Source: Actinomycetes bacterium
GTDB taxonomy: Bacteria; Actinomycetota; Acidimicrobiia; Acidimicrobiales; RAAP-2
NCBI GenBank assembly: GCA_021849435.1
Contig: JAJZSX010000157.1
Location: forward strand, 1-6,082
Direction: 5' to 3'
Length of the DNA: 6,082 nucleotides
Every line of letters starts with the position of its first letter. The stretch's first letter is position 1. A program made the translations under genes and the position numbers. Below are positions 1 through 5,619 of the stretch, in pieces. The notes under the pieces are model-generated. The model saw only the letters and a list, made by a program, of their open reading frames with translations, had not been told where the DNA came from and searched no databases.

Positions 1-566
1 AGCCGCGTCATGTCCTGGCTCGCCATGTTGTAGCCGTACTGCCACGCGCACGCCGGCGAGTTCTCACCGACCGTCGCAGTCGTGTTAGACGACGTCAGAA
101 TTGTTGTGGTATCACACAGTCCCCAGGGATCCTTAGTCGAGTCCGACGATGTGGGCCAGTCGCTGATCGGGGTGCCGTTATACTCATTGCCCGGATCAGA
201 CGTGTTGACGTAGAGCCCCACCTTTGGTTGCGTCGTGATCCCCGTCGCCGACGCCGTTGCCCAGTAGAGCTCACTTTGGGTATACGACGGGTAACTCGAC
301 GACGGACCAAAGCACGAATTGAGGTTGTTCGCGAGCCCGCCGTTTACCCCGACGATCGCGAAAGCCGGTGATGAGGGAAGGGTGCCGCCGCACTGGGGAT
401 ACGAGACGTCATTGCCCGACGGTGGATTCGACGAGCCGCCCCCGCCTCCTCCGCCCGGACGAGCCGCCCAAGCCGGTGAGACCACACCGGCCGCCAAAAC
501 GCTCGCGGACATGAGAGTCGTGATGGTTCGTAGTCCGTTCGCCCTCGTCCGAGACCAGTTGCGCAT
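1..566 (-). CDS. Secreted protein with poly-Gly linker, N-terminal part, probable GH25-like/TIM-barrel actinobacterial family
   Basis: The frame is open from an ATG at 566 to the window edge with no stop, giving 188 complete codons of a longer protein. The N-terminus is a Sec signal peptide: basic residues to R13, a hydrophobic stretch at about 14-30, and an AWA|A cleavage site after residue 34. Seven glycines (38-44) and a Ser/Pro-rich linker lead into the mature domain, which opens with DVSYPQCGG (53-61) and continues with IVGVNGG (71-77), GLYVNT (117-122) and CAWQYGYN (173-180). From memory, these motifs occur together in uncharacterised actinobacterial secreted proteins that look like glycoside-hydrolase-type barrels; this is family resemblance, not proof of activity. 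Cys59, Cys85, Cys151 and Cys173 could form two disulfides. A GGTGGGGG stretch just before the ATG is a passable ribosome site. The C-terminus and any catalytic residues there lie outside the window. Confidence 0.82.
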   Translation of the reverse strand, partial: MRNWSRTRANGLRTITTLMSASVLAAGVVSPAWAARPGGGGGGGSSNPPSGNDVSYPQCGGTLPSSPAFAIVGVNGGLANNLNSCFGPSSSYPSYTQSELYWATASATGITTQPKVGLYVNTSDPGNEYNGTPISDWPTSSDSTKDPWGLCDTTTILTSSNTTATVGENSPACAWQYGYNMASQDMTR

Positions 567-592
567 GCCCCCACCAGATCCGTTTCTTGCTT

Positions 593-598
593 ATCGTA
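593..598 (-). promoter_or_regulatory. Possible -10 box for the leftward secreted-protein gene
   Basis: Read leftward, the hexamer is TACGAT, which fits the actinobacterial TAnnnT pattern. It would place transcription start near 586 and give a leader of about 20 nt that holds the GGTGGGGG ribosome site. No convincing -35 hexamer lies 16-18 bp further upstream, so this is a weak inference. Confidence 0.25.
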
Positions 599-636
599 CG
601 TCCGTTGGTCGTGGAACGGCGACTGGCTCTTGTCGT

Positions 637-649
637 CGGGTATCACCCG
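637..649. repeat. Short perfect inverted repeat, CGGGT-atc-ACCCG
   Basis: Two 5-bp arms around a 3-bp centre lie in the 188-bp gap (567-754) between the divergent secreted-protein and hydrolase genes. The position would suit an operator acting on one or both genes, but a repeat this short can arise by chance in GC-rich DNA. Apart from this repeat, the candidate -10 at 593-598 and the ribosome site at 743-748, I see nothing in this gap. Confidence 0.25.
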
Positions 650-742
650 TCCAGCGCGTCAACACAGCGCGGGCACACCGCACAATTTCGTGGAGACACT
701 GTCCTACGCTGGCGAAACGGCGGCCGGCGCAGAGCGCGAATG

Positions 743-748
743 AGGAGG
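743..748 (+). promoter_or_regulatory. Strong Shine-Dalgarno sequence that sets the hydrolase start
   Basis: AGGAGG is followed by six bases and then GTG at 755. The other candidate starts, TTG at 587 and ATG at 740, have no comparable ribosome site. The extra residues they would add are arginine-rich and unlike the esterase family, so GTG 755 is preferred. Confidence 0.75.
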
Positions 749-754
749 GTGGCA

Positions 755-1672
755 GTGGACGTGTCGTTGCAGAGCTTTGTGAGCGCTGGCGCCCTGACCC
801 ACGTGGAAGGGAGTCGAGCCTTTTACGAAGCGAAACAAGCCGCCGGTGGGCAGTTGGGCCCCACCAGCTACGACGAACTCCTCGCCGCGCGCGAGGCATT
901 GCCGCCCGAACCGACCGAGTCGCGCGCGGTCGAGCACCTCGCCCACGCGGACACCGGAGAAGTCTCCGTACGAATCACGAGGCCAAGATCGGGTGAATCA
1001 CGTGCCGCTTGCCTTGACATCCACGGCGGTGGGTTCTTCATGGACTGCGCGGCGCGCGGCGATGCTCGTAACGCCGGAGTCGCCGATGCCCTCGGCGTCA
1101 CTGTCGTGAGCGTCGATTATCGATGGGCGCCCGAACATCCCTGGCCGGCCGCTCCAGATGACTGCGAGACCGCCGCCCTCTGGCTGGTGGAGGAGGGGAG
1201 GGAACTTTTCGACACGAATCGCCTCGTGATCAGGGGCGCGTCAGCCGGAGCGACACTTGCAGCGGCCACCTTGTTGAGGTTGCGCGATCGAGGTCTTGTC
1301 AATTCGTGCGTCGGCGCGGCCCTCCTCTTTGGCGCCTACGACCTGAGTGGCCTCACGCCGGGTGGTCGCCTCTACGGCGACGAGTGGTTCATTCAGTCCT
1401 ACGCTGGTCACGTTGACGACCGAAGTGTCCCCGACATCTCGCCGCTCTTTGGCGATCTCCGCGGCCTTCCTCCGACCCTGCTGGCCGTCGGCGCGCGCGA
1501 CATCTTGCTCGAAGACAACTTCGCCATGGCGGCTCGCCTGTGTGCGGCCGGCAACGAGGTGGATCTGCGGGTGTACCCCGAAGCGATGCACGGCTTCACG
1601 TCACATCCGACGAGCATGGCCGCGCTAGCCGCGCGCGAGATCGGGGAGTGGCTTGCACACCGCCTGGCCTGA
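755..1672 (+). CDS. Alpha/beta hydrolase, hormone-sensitive-lipase (HSL) family esterase
   Basis: The product is 305 residues from the GTG chosen here and is probably a cytoplasmic carboxylesterase, since no signal peptide is visible. The HSL-family pattern is complete: oxyanion-hole HGGG at 90-93, DYRWAPEHPWPAA at 121-133, nucleophile elbow GASAG at 161-165 with Ser163, acid Asp249 in GARD (246-249), and His279 in MHGF (278-281). Residues 1 to about 60 would form the N-terminal cap. The length is normal for the family, whose members hydrolyse short- to medium-chain acyl esters; the substrate cannot be read from the sequence. The longer frame that begins with TTG at 587 adds 56 low-complexity basic residues and was rejected as the start. 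The gene stands alone, converging on the SDR gene across a 51-bp gap. Confidence 0.93.
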   Translation: MDVSLQSFVSAGALTHVEGSRAFYEAKQAAGGQLGPTSYDELLAAREALPPEPTESRAVEHLAHADTGEVSVRITRPRSGESRAACLDIHGGGFFMDCAARGDARNAGVADALGVTVVSVDYRWAPEHPWPAAPDDCETAALWLVEEGRELFDTNRLVIRGASAGATLAAATLLRLRDRGLVNSCVGAALLFGAYDLSGLTPGGRLYGDEWFIQSYAGHVDDRSVPDISPLFGDLRGLPPTLLAVGARDILLEDNFAMAARLCAAGNEVDLRVYPEAMHGFTSHPTSMAALAAREIGEWLAHRLA

Positions 1673-1723
1673 CACAGCCGGAAACAACGTGGCCTTCTCT
1701 GTATGTTGCGCTCAAAATCCAGA
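1673..1723. other. Gap between convergent genes, no clear terminator
   Basis: The hydrolase and SDR genes end tail to tail across 51 bp. I looked for a GC-rich hairpin with a T run in either direction and found only a 4-bp CAAC/GTTG pairing, too weak to call a terminator. Confidence 0.4.
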
Positions 1724-2509
1724 TCAAACGGTAAATCGTGACACGCCGAGGGTGGCGATGCCGCCGTCGACGGGCAGGATCGCTCCTGTGATATAGCTCG
1801 CGCCCGGTGACGCGAGAAAAATCGCCGCGCCCGCCATGTCTGCGGGCCGCCCGATGCGCCTCATCGGCGCCGACGCCGCAATCTCGTCGCCAAAGGCCTC
1901 GAGCGTGGCGTGCATCATCTTCGACTCGAACGGTCCCGGGGCGATGGCGTTGACCGTCACTAGGGGAGCGAGGGCCTTGGCCAGGTGTCGGGTCAACTGG
2001 TGAACGGCCGCCTTAGAAGCTGAATACGCGTAGGTCTCCATAGACGGAACGTGTAGTCCATCGATCGAGCCGATGTTGATCACGCGCGCCGGGGCATCGG
2101 CGCTGGCGCGCGCCTCAAGGCGCGTGCGCAAGAATTTGGTCAGGTGGAAGACGCCTTTTACATTGAGTGCGAGGACGCGCTCAAAGGCCGCCTCGTCGTA
2201 GTCGGCCATTGGTGCGCCCCAGGTGGCGCCGGCGTTGTTCACGAGTACGTCGAGGTACGGCTCTCGCTCTGCGATCTGGTCGGCGAGCACGCGACAGCCC
2301 TCTTCGCTCGACAGGTTGGCCGGCAATGCGACGCAGTCTCCGATCGCGGAGAGCTCTTCGGCGAGCTCGTGGCAGGCCTCGGCTTTTCGCGACGAAATGT
2401 AGACCTTCGCTCCCGCATCGACGAATCCGCGGGCGATCATCGCGCCGATCCCTCGGCTGCCTCCGGTCACCAGGACGACCTTGCCCGTCACGTCAAAGAG
2501 TGAGTTCAT
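1724..2509 (-). CDS. Short-chain dehydrogenase/reductase, RhlG-like beta-ketoacyl reductase
   Basis: This 261-residue classical SDR is complete. Visible motifs are the nucleotide-binding TGGSRGIG (15-22), NNAG (91-94), Asn116 in the active-site tetrad, Ser148, the catalytic Tyr162-SAS-Lys166, and PG at 191-192. Arg19 and Arg41 (in SSRK) favour NADPH over NADH. Stretches such as GGSRGIG followed by MIARG, the GDC near 57-59, NNAG-x-x-WGA and ARVINIGS resemble, from memory, Pseudomonas RhlG, a cytoplasmic NADPH-dependent ketoacyl reductase. The neighbours contain no rhamnolipid or polyketide genes, so the substrate is unknown and the RhlG label indicates sequence type only. It is the last gene of a leftward cluster, starting 9 bp after the 55-residue ORF. 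The ribosome site is poor (AGG nine bases before ATG), which fits translational coupling to the ORF upstream. Confidence 0.95.
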   Translation of the reverse strand: MNSLFDVTGKVVLVTGGSRGIGAMIARGFVDAGAKVYISSRKAEACHELAEELSAIGDCVALPANLSSEEGCRVLADQIAEREPYLDVLVNNAGATWGAPMADYDEAAFERVLALNVKGVFHLTKFLRTRLEARASADAPARVINIGSIDGLHVPSMETYAYSASKAAVHQLTRHLAKALAPLVTVNAIAPGPFESKMMHATLEAFGDEIAASAPMRRIGRPADMAGAAIFLASPGASYITGAILPVDGGIATLGVSRFTV

Positions 2510-2518
2510 GGCCGCAGC

Positions 2519-2686
2519 CTACGCCAGGGGTCCGGACGCCCCGATGAGAAAGCCCACTCGGGGTTGCGACAGGTCCGGACGCAGTTCGTGTGCTGTCACG
2601 AGTGCTTCATCGAGGTCGTCGGCGTCAACGACGACTTGGTCGAGTCCGTGAAAGGGATCTCCCCAGAGGACGCGAAACCGCGCCAC
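2519..2686 (-). CDS. Small acidic hypothetical protein (55 aa) inside the leftward operon
   Basis: A GTG at 2686 opens a 55-codon frame ending in TAG at 2519. It starts 5 bp after the stop of the secreted-protein gene, with AGGGA overlapping that stop as a rather close ribosome site, and ends 9 bp before the SDR start. It fills the gap between two real genes almost exactly. The protein has nine acidic and four basic residues. Its pattern suggests beta strands (about 3-8, 16-21, 43-49) and one helix (about 23-36), as in a small beta-alpha-beta fold. By my count 37 of 55 codons end in G or C. I do not recognise a family. The frame also stays open about 39 bases further upstream but offers no ATG, GTG or TTG there. 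It could be a non-coding spacer with a chance frame, but spacing and composition favour a gene. Confidence 0.55.
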   Translation of the reverse strand: MARFRVLWGDPFHGLDQVVVDADDLDEALVTAHELRPDLSQPRVGFLIGASGPLA

Positions 2687-2691
2687 GGTCC

Positions 2692-3084
2692 CTAGTAGCC
2701 GACGCGAATGTTCGTCACGGCCCAGGCCGAGACGTCAGAACTCGTGTCCGTGGCGTACTGGGCGTGGATCTTCCACGTACCGGCCGCCGTGAAGTTGAAG
2801 CTGCAACTGACTTGGCTCTTGTCGACGGCCTGGAAACGGCAGACGATGTTGTTCACGCCCGAATTGTCCGGCGCCACGGCCACGACGCGAACGACGCCCG
2901 GCGTGTGCTCGGGCAGGACGTCGACTTCGATGATGAAGTTCGGTCCACTTGCTGACGGCGCAACGCTGTTCGCGCTGAAGTCATAGGACAAAGTCACCTT
3001 GCCCGGGGTGTCAGCCGTCGCCGGCAGGGCGTAGAGACCCACGCTTGACGCCACAAATAGGGCGGCGACCAGTAACCGACGCAT
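2692..3084 (-). CDS. Small secreted protein of unknown function, probable beta-sandwich
   Basis: The product is 130 residues. Residues 1-24 are a clear Sec signal peptide: MRR, a hydrophobic core to about 20, and ATA|D cleavage after residue 24. The mature part of about 106 residues alternates polar and hydrophobic positions and has a GTWKI-type strand near 102-106 and a final strand near 122-128. This suggests a single immunoglobulin-like or related beta-sandwich domain. Cys82 and Cys94 are the only mature cysteines and could form a disulfide. There is no lipobox, transmembrane tail or sorting motif, so it is probably released outside the membrane. I recognise no named family. It is the first gene of the leftward cluster with the 55-residue ORF and the SDR, and its ATG appears to coincide with the transcription start. 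Confidence 0.85.
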   Translation of the reverse strand: MRRLLVAALFVASSVGLYALPATADTPGKVTLSYDFSANSVAPSASGPNFIIEVDVLPEHTPGVVRVVAVAPDNSGVNNIVCRFQAVDKSQVSCSFNFTAAGTWKIHAQYATDTSSDVSAWAVTNIRVGY

Positions 3085-3090
3085 AGTGAC

Positions 3091-3099
3091 AGTATATCA
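3091..3099 (-). promoter_or_regulatory. Extended -10 promoter of the leftward operon, likely leaderless
   Basis: Read leftward, the sequence is TGA-TATACT: a TATACT -10 box (3096 to 3091) preceded by the TGn extension (3099 to 3097). Counting 7 nt downstream from the last base of the box puts transcription start at about 3084, the A of the ATG of the secreted-protein gene. No Shine-Dalgarno sequence lies between box and ATG, which fits a leaderless mRNA. The -35 region is not recognisable, as is usual for extended -10 promoters. Confidence 0.6.
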
Positions 3100-3113
3100 A
3101 CCCTGAGCATTGC

Positions 3114-3142
3114 TTGAGCCGATAATGTTCGTTATGTAAAGT
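3114..3142 (+). promoter_or_regulatory. Candidate promoter for the FluC gene pair
   Basis: TTGAGC (3114-3119) and TAAAGT (3137-3142) are separated by 17 bp; each matches the sigma-70 consensus at four of six positions. Transcription would start near 3149 and give a leader of about 70 nt before the ATG at 3219. An alternative TAGTTT at 3204-3209 would make the gene almost leaderless. Neither can be settled by eye. Confidence 0.3.
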
Positions 3143-3191
3143 AATGACGGAATTGGGCAAAACCAGTCATTTCCCCATCTCCAACAGCCCC

Positions 3192-3206
3192 CTAGTCGCC
3201 CACTAG
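3192..3206. repeat. Small inverted repeat, CTAGT-cgccc-ACTAG
   Basis: Two perfect 5-bp arms flank a 5-bp centre, 12 bp before the first FluC start. As RNA this would be a weak hairpin just upstream of the start codon; as DNA it could be a small operator. It does not resemble the fluoride riboswitch. Confidence 0.25.
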
Positions 3207-3218
3207 TTTCGATGGTCA

Positions 3219-3674
3219 ATGCGCACCTCGATCACCCTTTCGCCCCGCCAGATGACCGCGGCCATCGGATTGGTGGCCGGAGGTGGCGCCGTGGGCACGC
3301 TGGCGCGAGATCTGGCGCTGCGCCTTCAGCCCGACCCGACTTCCGTTCTGCGCGGTTCTGCCGCCTTGGCGACCCCCGCGCACTGGATCAGCCACGTCCC
3401 CTGGGTTCTACTCACAATCAATTTCCTCGGGGTCTACCTAGCCGTGGTACTGCTCCGCGGAATCCTGCGCCACCACGACCCGAACGATCCCATGCGTCTG
3501 CTTCTGATCACGGGAGTTCTCGGCGGCTTCACCTCCTACTCAAGCCTCTATGTGTCACTCGGCGAGATCTGGCATCTGTCGGTCGCCGCCAGCATCGGCG
3601 TCGCCGGGGGAGCCGTGGCTAGCGGTCTATTTGCCGCCTGGCTCGGACTGCGGACCATGAGGCACCGGCGGTGA
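3219..3674 (+). CDS. crcB: FluC/CrcB fluoride channel subunit 1 (divergent, predicted N-in)
   Basis: This is a 151-residue membrane protein with four predicted helices (about 12-29, 61-79, 93-113, 119-143). FluC family marks are GGGAVGTLAR (21-30) at the end of helix 1, the pore Asn in TINFLG (Asn68), and the helix-3 break GVLGGFTSYSS (99-109). FluC proteins are dimeric channels that export fluoride down its gradient. The usual TTFSTF stretch reads TSYSSL here (105-110), so both Phe-box positions are changed, to Tyr107 and Leu110. Loop 1 (30-60) is longer than in the partner subunit. Positive charge is concentrated at the N-terminus, loop 2 and the C-tail (Arg2, 10, 80, 84, 93, 145, 148, 150, 151), predicting N- and C-termini inside. 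The stop overlaps the GTG of the second subunit by 4 nt. No good ribosome site precedes ATG 3219; Met12 (3252) is an alternative start. Confidence 0.9.
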   Translation: MRTSITLSPRQMTAAIGLVAGGGAVGTLARDLALRLQPDPTSVLRGSAALATPAHWISHVPWVLLTINFLGVYLAVVLLRGILRHHDPNDPMRLLLITGVLGGFTSYSSLYVSLGEIWHLSVAASIGVAGGAVASGLFAAWLGLRTMRHRR

Positions 3675-4033
3675 CCACGCTCTACGTCACGCTCGCAGGG
3701 GCCCTTGGCGCGGTCGTTCGCTTCCTCGTCGAGTACTCGGTGAGGCGCCATCACCCCACCAGGCGACCCTGGGCAACCGTGGGCGTGAACGCGCTCGGAT
3801 GCGCGATCGCCGGGTGGATCTCCTATCAGCTCGTCTCCCCCGTCGACGCCGCCGCGCACGCGATCCTGCTCACCGGCTTCTGCGGCGGCTTCACCACTTT
3901 TTCGTCGGCTTTCGCCATTCCCGCCATTCTCCAGCGTGAGCACCATTGGGGATATGCCGCGGCTCTGATCACCACTACCCCACTGCTGTGTGCGGTGGGC
4001 TTCGCCCTCGGTGCGGGACTCGCGCACCCGTAA
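3671..4033 (+). CDS. crcB: FluC/CrcB fluoride channel subunit 2 (near-canonical, predicted N-out)
   Basis: The product is 120 residues with four helices and the standard family length. Motifs are GALGAVVRF (10-18), pore Asn40 in VGVNALG, and GFCGGFTTFSS (69-79) at the helix-3 break, where the family places its central sodium ion. Phe77 keeps the first Phe-box position; the second is Ala80. Charge asymmetry is the reverse of subunit 1: the N-terminus is uncharged, loop 1 carries Arg17, 25, 26, 31 and 32 against Glu21, and loop 2 has only Asp59. The positive-inside rule therefore puts its termini outside. The GTG start lies within the GTGA overlap with the subunit 1 stop, so the two are translationally coupled and made together. 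The inference is one antiparallel heterodimer in the cytoplasmic membrane. Confidence 0.93.
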   Translation: MTTLYVTLAGALGAVVRFLVEYSVRRHHPTRRPWATVGVNALGCAIAGWISYQLVSPVDAAAHAILLTGFCGGFTTFSSAFAIPAILQREHHWGYAAALITTTPLLCAVGFALGAGLAHP

Positions 4034-4040
4034 GTTGACC

Positions 4041-4085
4041 TGACGCGCACGGCTGTGTCCGATTTCCGCTAGTTCATCCGCGTCA
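4041..4085. repeat. Spaced 7-bp inverted repeat before the alkylation-repair genes
   Basis: TGACGCG (4041-4047) and CGCGTCA (4079-4085) are exact reverse complements 31 bp apart in the 71-bp gap between the FluC pair and the Ada-AlkA gene. A TGACC occurs beside each arm (4036-4040, 4086-4090). It could be a regulator site, possibly for the Ada-AlkA protein itself, or a loose hairpin after the FluC genes. There is no T run and no match I can see to the E. coli Ada box. Confidence 0.3.
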
Positions 4086-4092
4086 TGACCGG

Positions 4093-4098
4093 CACAAT
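4093..4098 (+). promoter_or_regulatory. Weak candidate -10 box for the Ada-AlkA gene
   Basis: CACAAT differs from TATAAT at two positions, including the usually conserved first T. Transcription would begin at about 4105, the G of the GTG start, which would make a second leaderless gene and would explain why no Shine-Dalgarno sequence is visible. The -35 region is unconvincing. Confidence 0.2.
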
Positions 4099-4104
4099 AG
4101 TGAA

Positions 4105-5619
4105 GTGATTGACGATCCTGAGCGCTGCTACCAGGCCGCGAAGAGCAAGGATGCTCGATTCGACGGTGTCTTCGTCACCGGGGTTCTCACGACGGGCATC
4201 TACTGCCGGCCGAGTTGTCCGGCGCGCACGCCACGTCGCGAAAACGTCCAATTCTTCGCCACCGCCGCCTCTGCTCAGCAAGCCGGACTGCGCGCCTGTC
4301 TGCGATGTCGACCCGACGCGACTCCCGGCTCGCCAGAGTGGAACGTCCGCGCCGACCTCGTCGCGCGGGCGATGCGGCTCATTCGCGACGGGGTGGTCGA
4401 CCGCGAGGGCGTACGCGGACTATCCGAACGCCTCGGCTACAGCGAACGCCACCTCAACCGGTTGCTGAGCGCCGAGGTCGGCGCGGGACCTCTCGCCCTC
4501 GCGCGAGCCCAACGCAGCCAGAACGCCCGCACCTTGCTCGAGACCACTAACCTGCCGATCACCCAGATCGCCTTCGCGGCGGGATTCGACAGCGTGCGAC
4601 AGTGCAACGACACCATCCGCCAGATCTTTGCGCGCACCCCTCGCGAACTTCGCCAACGCTCGAACGCGGCCAGGACGTCGCAGGACGGAGCCGCGCACGG
4701 CATCGAACTTCGACTGCCTGCTCGCCGGCCCTTCTCAGCAGAGAGCGTGCTCGGGTTCCTCGGCGAGCGTTGCATCGCAGGGATCGAAGAGTACGACGGC
4801 ACCACCTTTCGCCGCAGCCTGCGCCTGCCGCGCGGTCAGGCGGTCGTCGAACTCTCGCCAGGACCTAAGAGCAACCACGGACCGGCCTTCGTCCTCGCTC
4901 ACCTGTACCTCTCCGACCTACGTGACCTCACCGCAGCGGTGGCGCGTTGTCGCCAGTTGCTCGATCTTGACGCCGATCCGATCGCGGTCCTCGAGGTCCT
5001 CGGAGAGGATTCCCGAATCGGCCCGCTCGTTGCGAGTGAACCCGGTCGACGCATCGCGGGTGCCGTCGACGGGTTCGAGCTCGCGGTGCGCGCGATCATC
5101 GGTCAACAGGTCTCCGTGGCTGGGGCGCGAACCGTGGCCGCACGTCTCATTGAGGCCGCCGGCGAACGGCTTGTGGAGCCCCGCACCAGCGTGACGCACC
5201 TCTTCCCCACCGCCGCCGCCCTGCTCGGCCTCGCAAGTGAGGATCCTTCGATCTTCGCCATGCCCGGTGCACGACGGCGCGCGCTCGTGGCACTCGCGCA
5301 TGCGGTGCACTCAGGTGGCCTCGCGATCGATCCTGGAGCGGACCCGATCGAGCTGCGCCGCTCGCTCGTCGCCCTTGCCGGTATCGGCCCGTGGACGACG
5401 GAGTACGTGGCCATGCGCGCCCTGCGCGACCCGGACGCATTCCTCGCCGGTGACCTCGGTGTGCGTCGAGCCGCCGCCGCCATTGGTCTGCCCGACGACC
5501 CCCGCGCCCTCGCCAGCGCCGCTGAGAACTGGCGACCGTGGCGCAGCTACGCCATGGCCCACCTGTGGGCGATGCCGATCGACACCGCACCGATAACCAA
5601 CTCCAAGGAGGCACCATGA
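4105..5619 (+). CDS. alkA: Ada methyl sensor / AraC regulator / AlkA 3-methyladenine glycosylase fusion
   Basis: This 504-residue fusion has three parts. Residues 1-75 are the Ada zinc domain, which takes the methyl group from DNA methylphosphotriesters: Cys34, Cys38, Cys65 and Cys68 have the same spacing as E. coli Ada Cys38, 42, 69 and 72, so Cys34 is the acceptor. Residues 82-185 are an AraC-type DNA-binding domain with two helix-turn-helix units. From about 198 comes an AlkA N-terminal domain, then an HhH-GPD glycosylase domain (about 315-495) with FELAVRAIIGQQVS (324-337), hairpin LAGIGPW (424-430) and catalytic Asp450, exactly 20 residues after Trp430, as Asp238 follows Trp218 in E. coli AlkA. 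It should excise N-alkylated purines and, once methylated, activate its own operon. The Ada methyltransferase domain is absent but is supplied by the next gene, which overlaps by 4 nt. M. tuberculosis Rv1317c has this architecture. The GTG start lacks a clear ribosome site. Confidence 0.95.
   Translation: MIDDPERCYQAAKSKDARFDGVFVTGVLTTGIYCRPSCPARTPRRENVQFFATAASAQQAGLRACLRCRPDATPGSPEWNVRADLVARAMRLIRDGVVDREGVRGLSERLGYSERHLNRLLSAEVGAGPLALARAQRSQNARTLLETTNLPITQIAFAAGFDSVRQCNDTIRQIFARTPRELRQRSNAARTSQDGAAHGIELRLPARRPFSAESVLGFLGERCIAGIEEYDGTTFRRSLRLPRGQAVVELSPGPKSNHGPAFVLAHLYLSDLRDLTAAVARCRQLLDLDADPIAVLEVLGEDSRIGPLVASEPGRRIAGAVDGFELAVRAIIGQQVSVAGARTVAARLIEAAGERLVEPRTSVTHLFPTAAALLGLASEDPSIFAMPGARRRALVALAHAVHSGGLAIDPGADPIELRRSLVALAGIGPWTTEYVAMRALRDPDAFLAGDLGVRRAAAAIGLPDDPRALASAAENWRPWRSYAMAHLWAMPIDTAPITNSKEAP
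5605..5611 (+). promoter_or_regulatory. Strong Shine-Dalgarno sequence for ogt inside the alkA end
   Basis: AAGGAGG is followed by four bases and the ATG at 5616. It lies within the last codons of the fusion gene and fixes the ogt start at the ATGA overlap. Confidence 0.85.

Noticed and set aside
344..646. Minus-strand frame starting upstream of the secreted-protein ATG
   Set aside because: It is in a different frame from the signal-peptide protein and gives an arginine/alanine-rich sequence with no signal peptide or motif.
587..754. The 56-codon N-terminal extension of the hydrolase from TTG 587
   Set aside because: The added residues are arginine-rich with no family resemblance, and GTG 755 has an AGGAGG ribosome site at ideal spacing.
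319..996. Long plus-strand frame with a proline run (225 codons)
   Set aside because: It is the reverse reading of the glycine codons of the secreted-protein gene and of another frame of the hydrolase; it spans two real genes and is basic and low in complexity.
1673..1723. Bidirectional terminator between hydrolase and SDR
   Set aside because: Only a 4-bp pairing with a long loop and no T run; not enough to call.
2590..2955. Plus-strand frame opposite the small ORF and secreted-protein gene
   Set aside because: Its product is arginine-rich and shadow-like, while the minus strand carries a signal-peptide protein and a sensible small ORF.
3147..3218. Fluoride riboswitch upstream of the FluC genes
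   Set aside because: The conserved GGnGATG-type start, central helix and pseudoknot partner could not be found; GATGG at 3211-3215 is too close to the start codon to be the aptamer.
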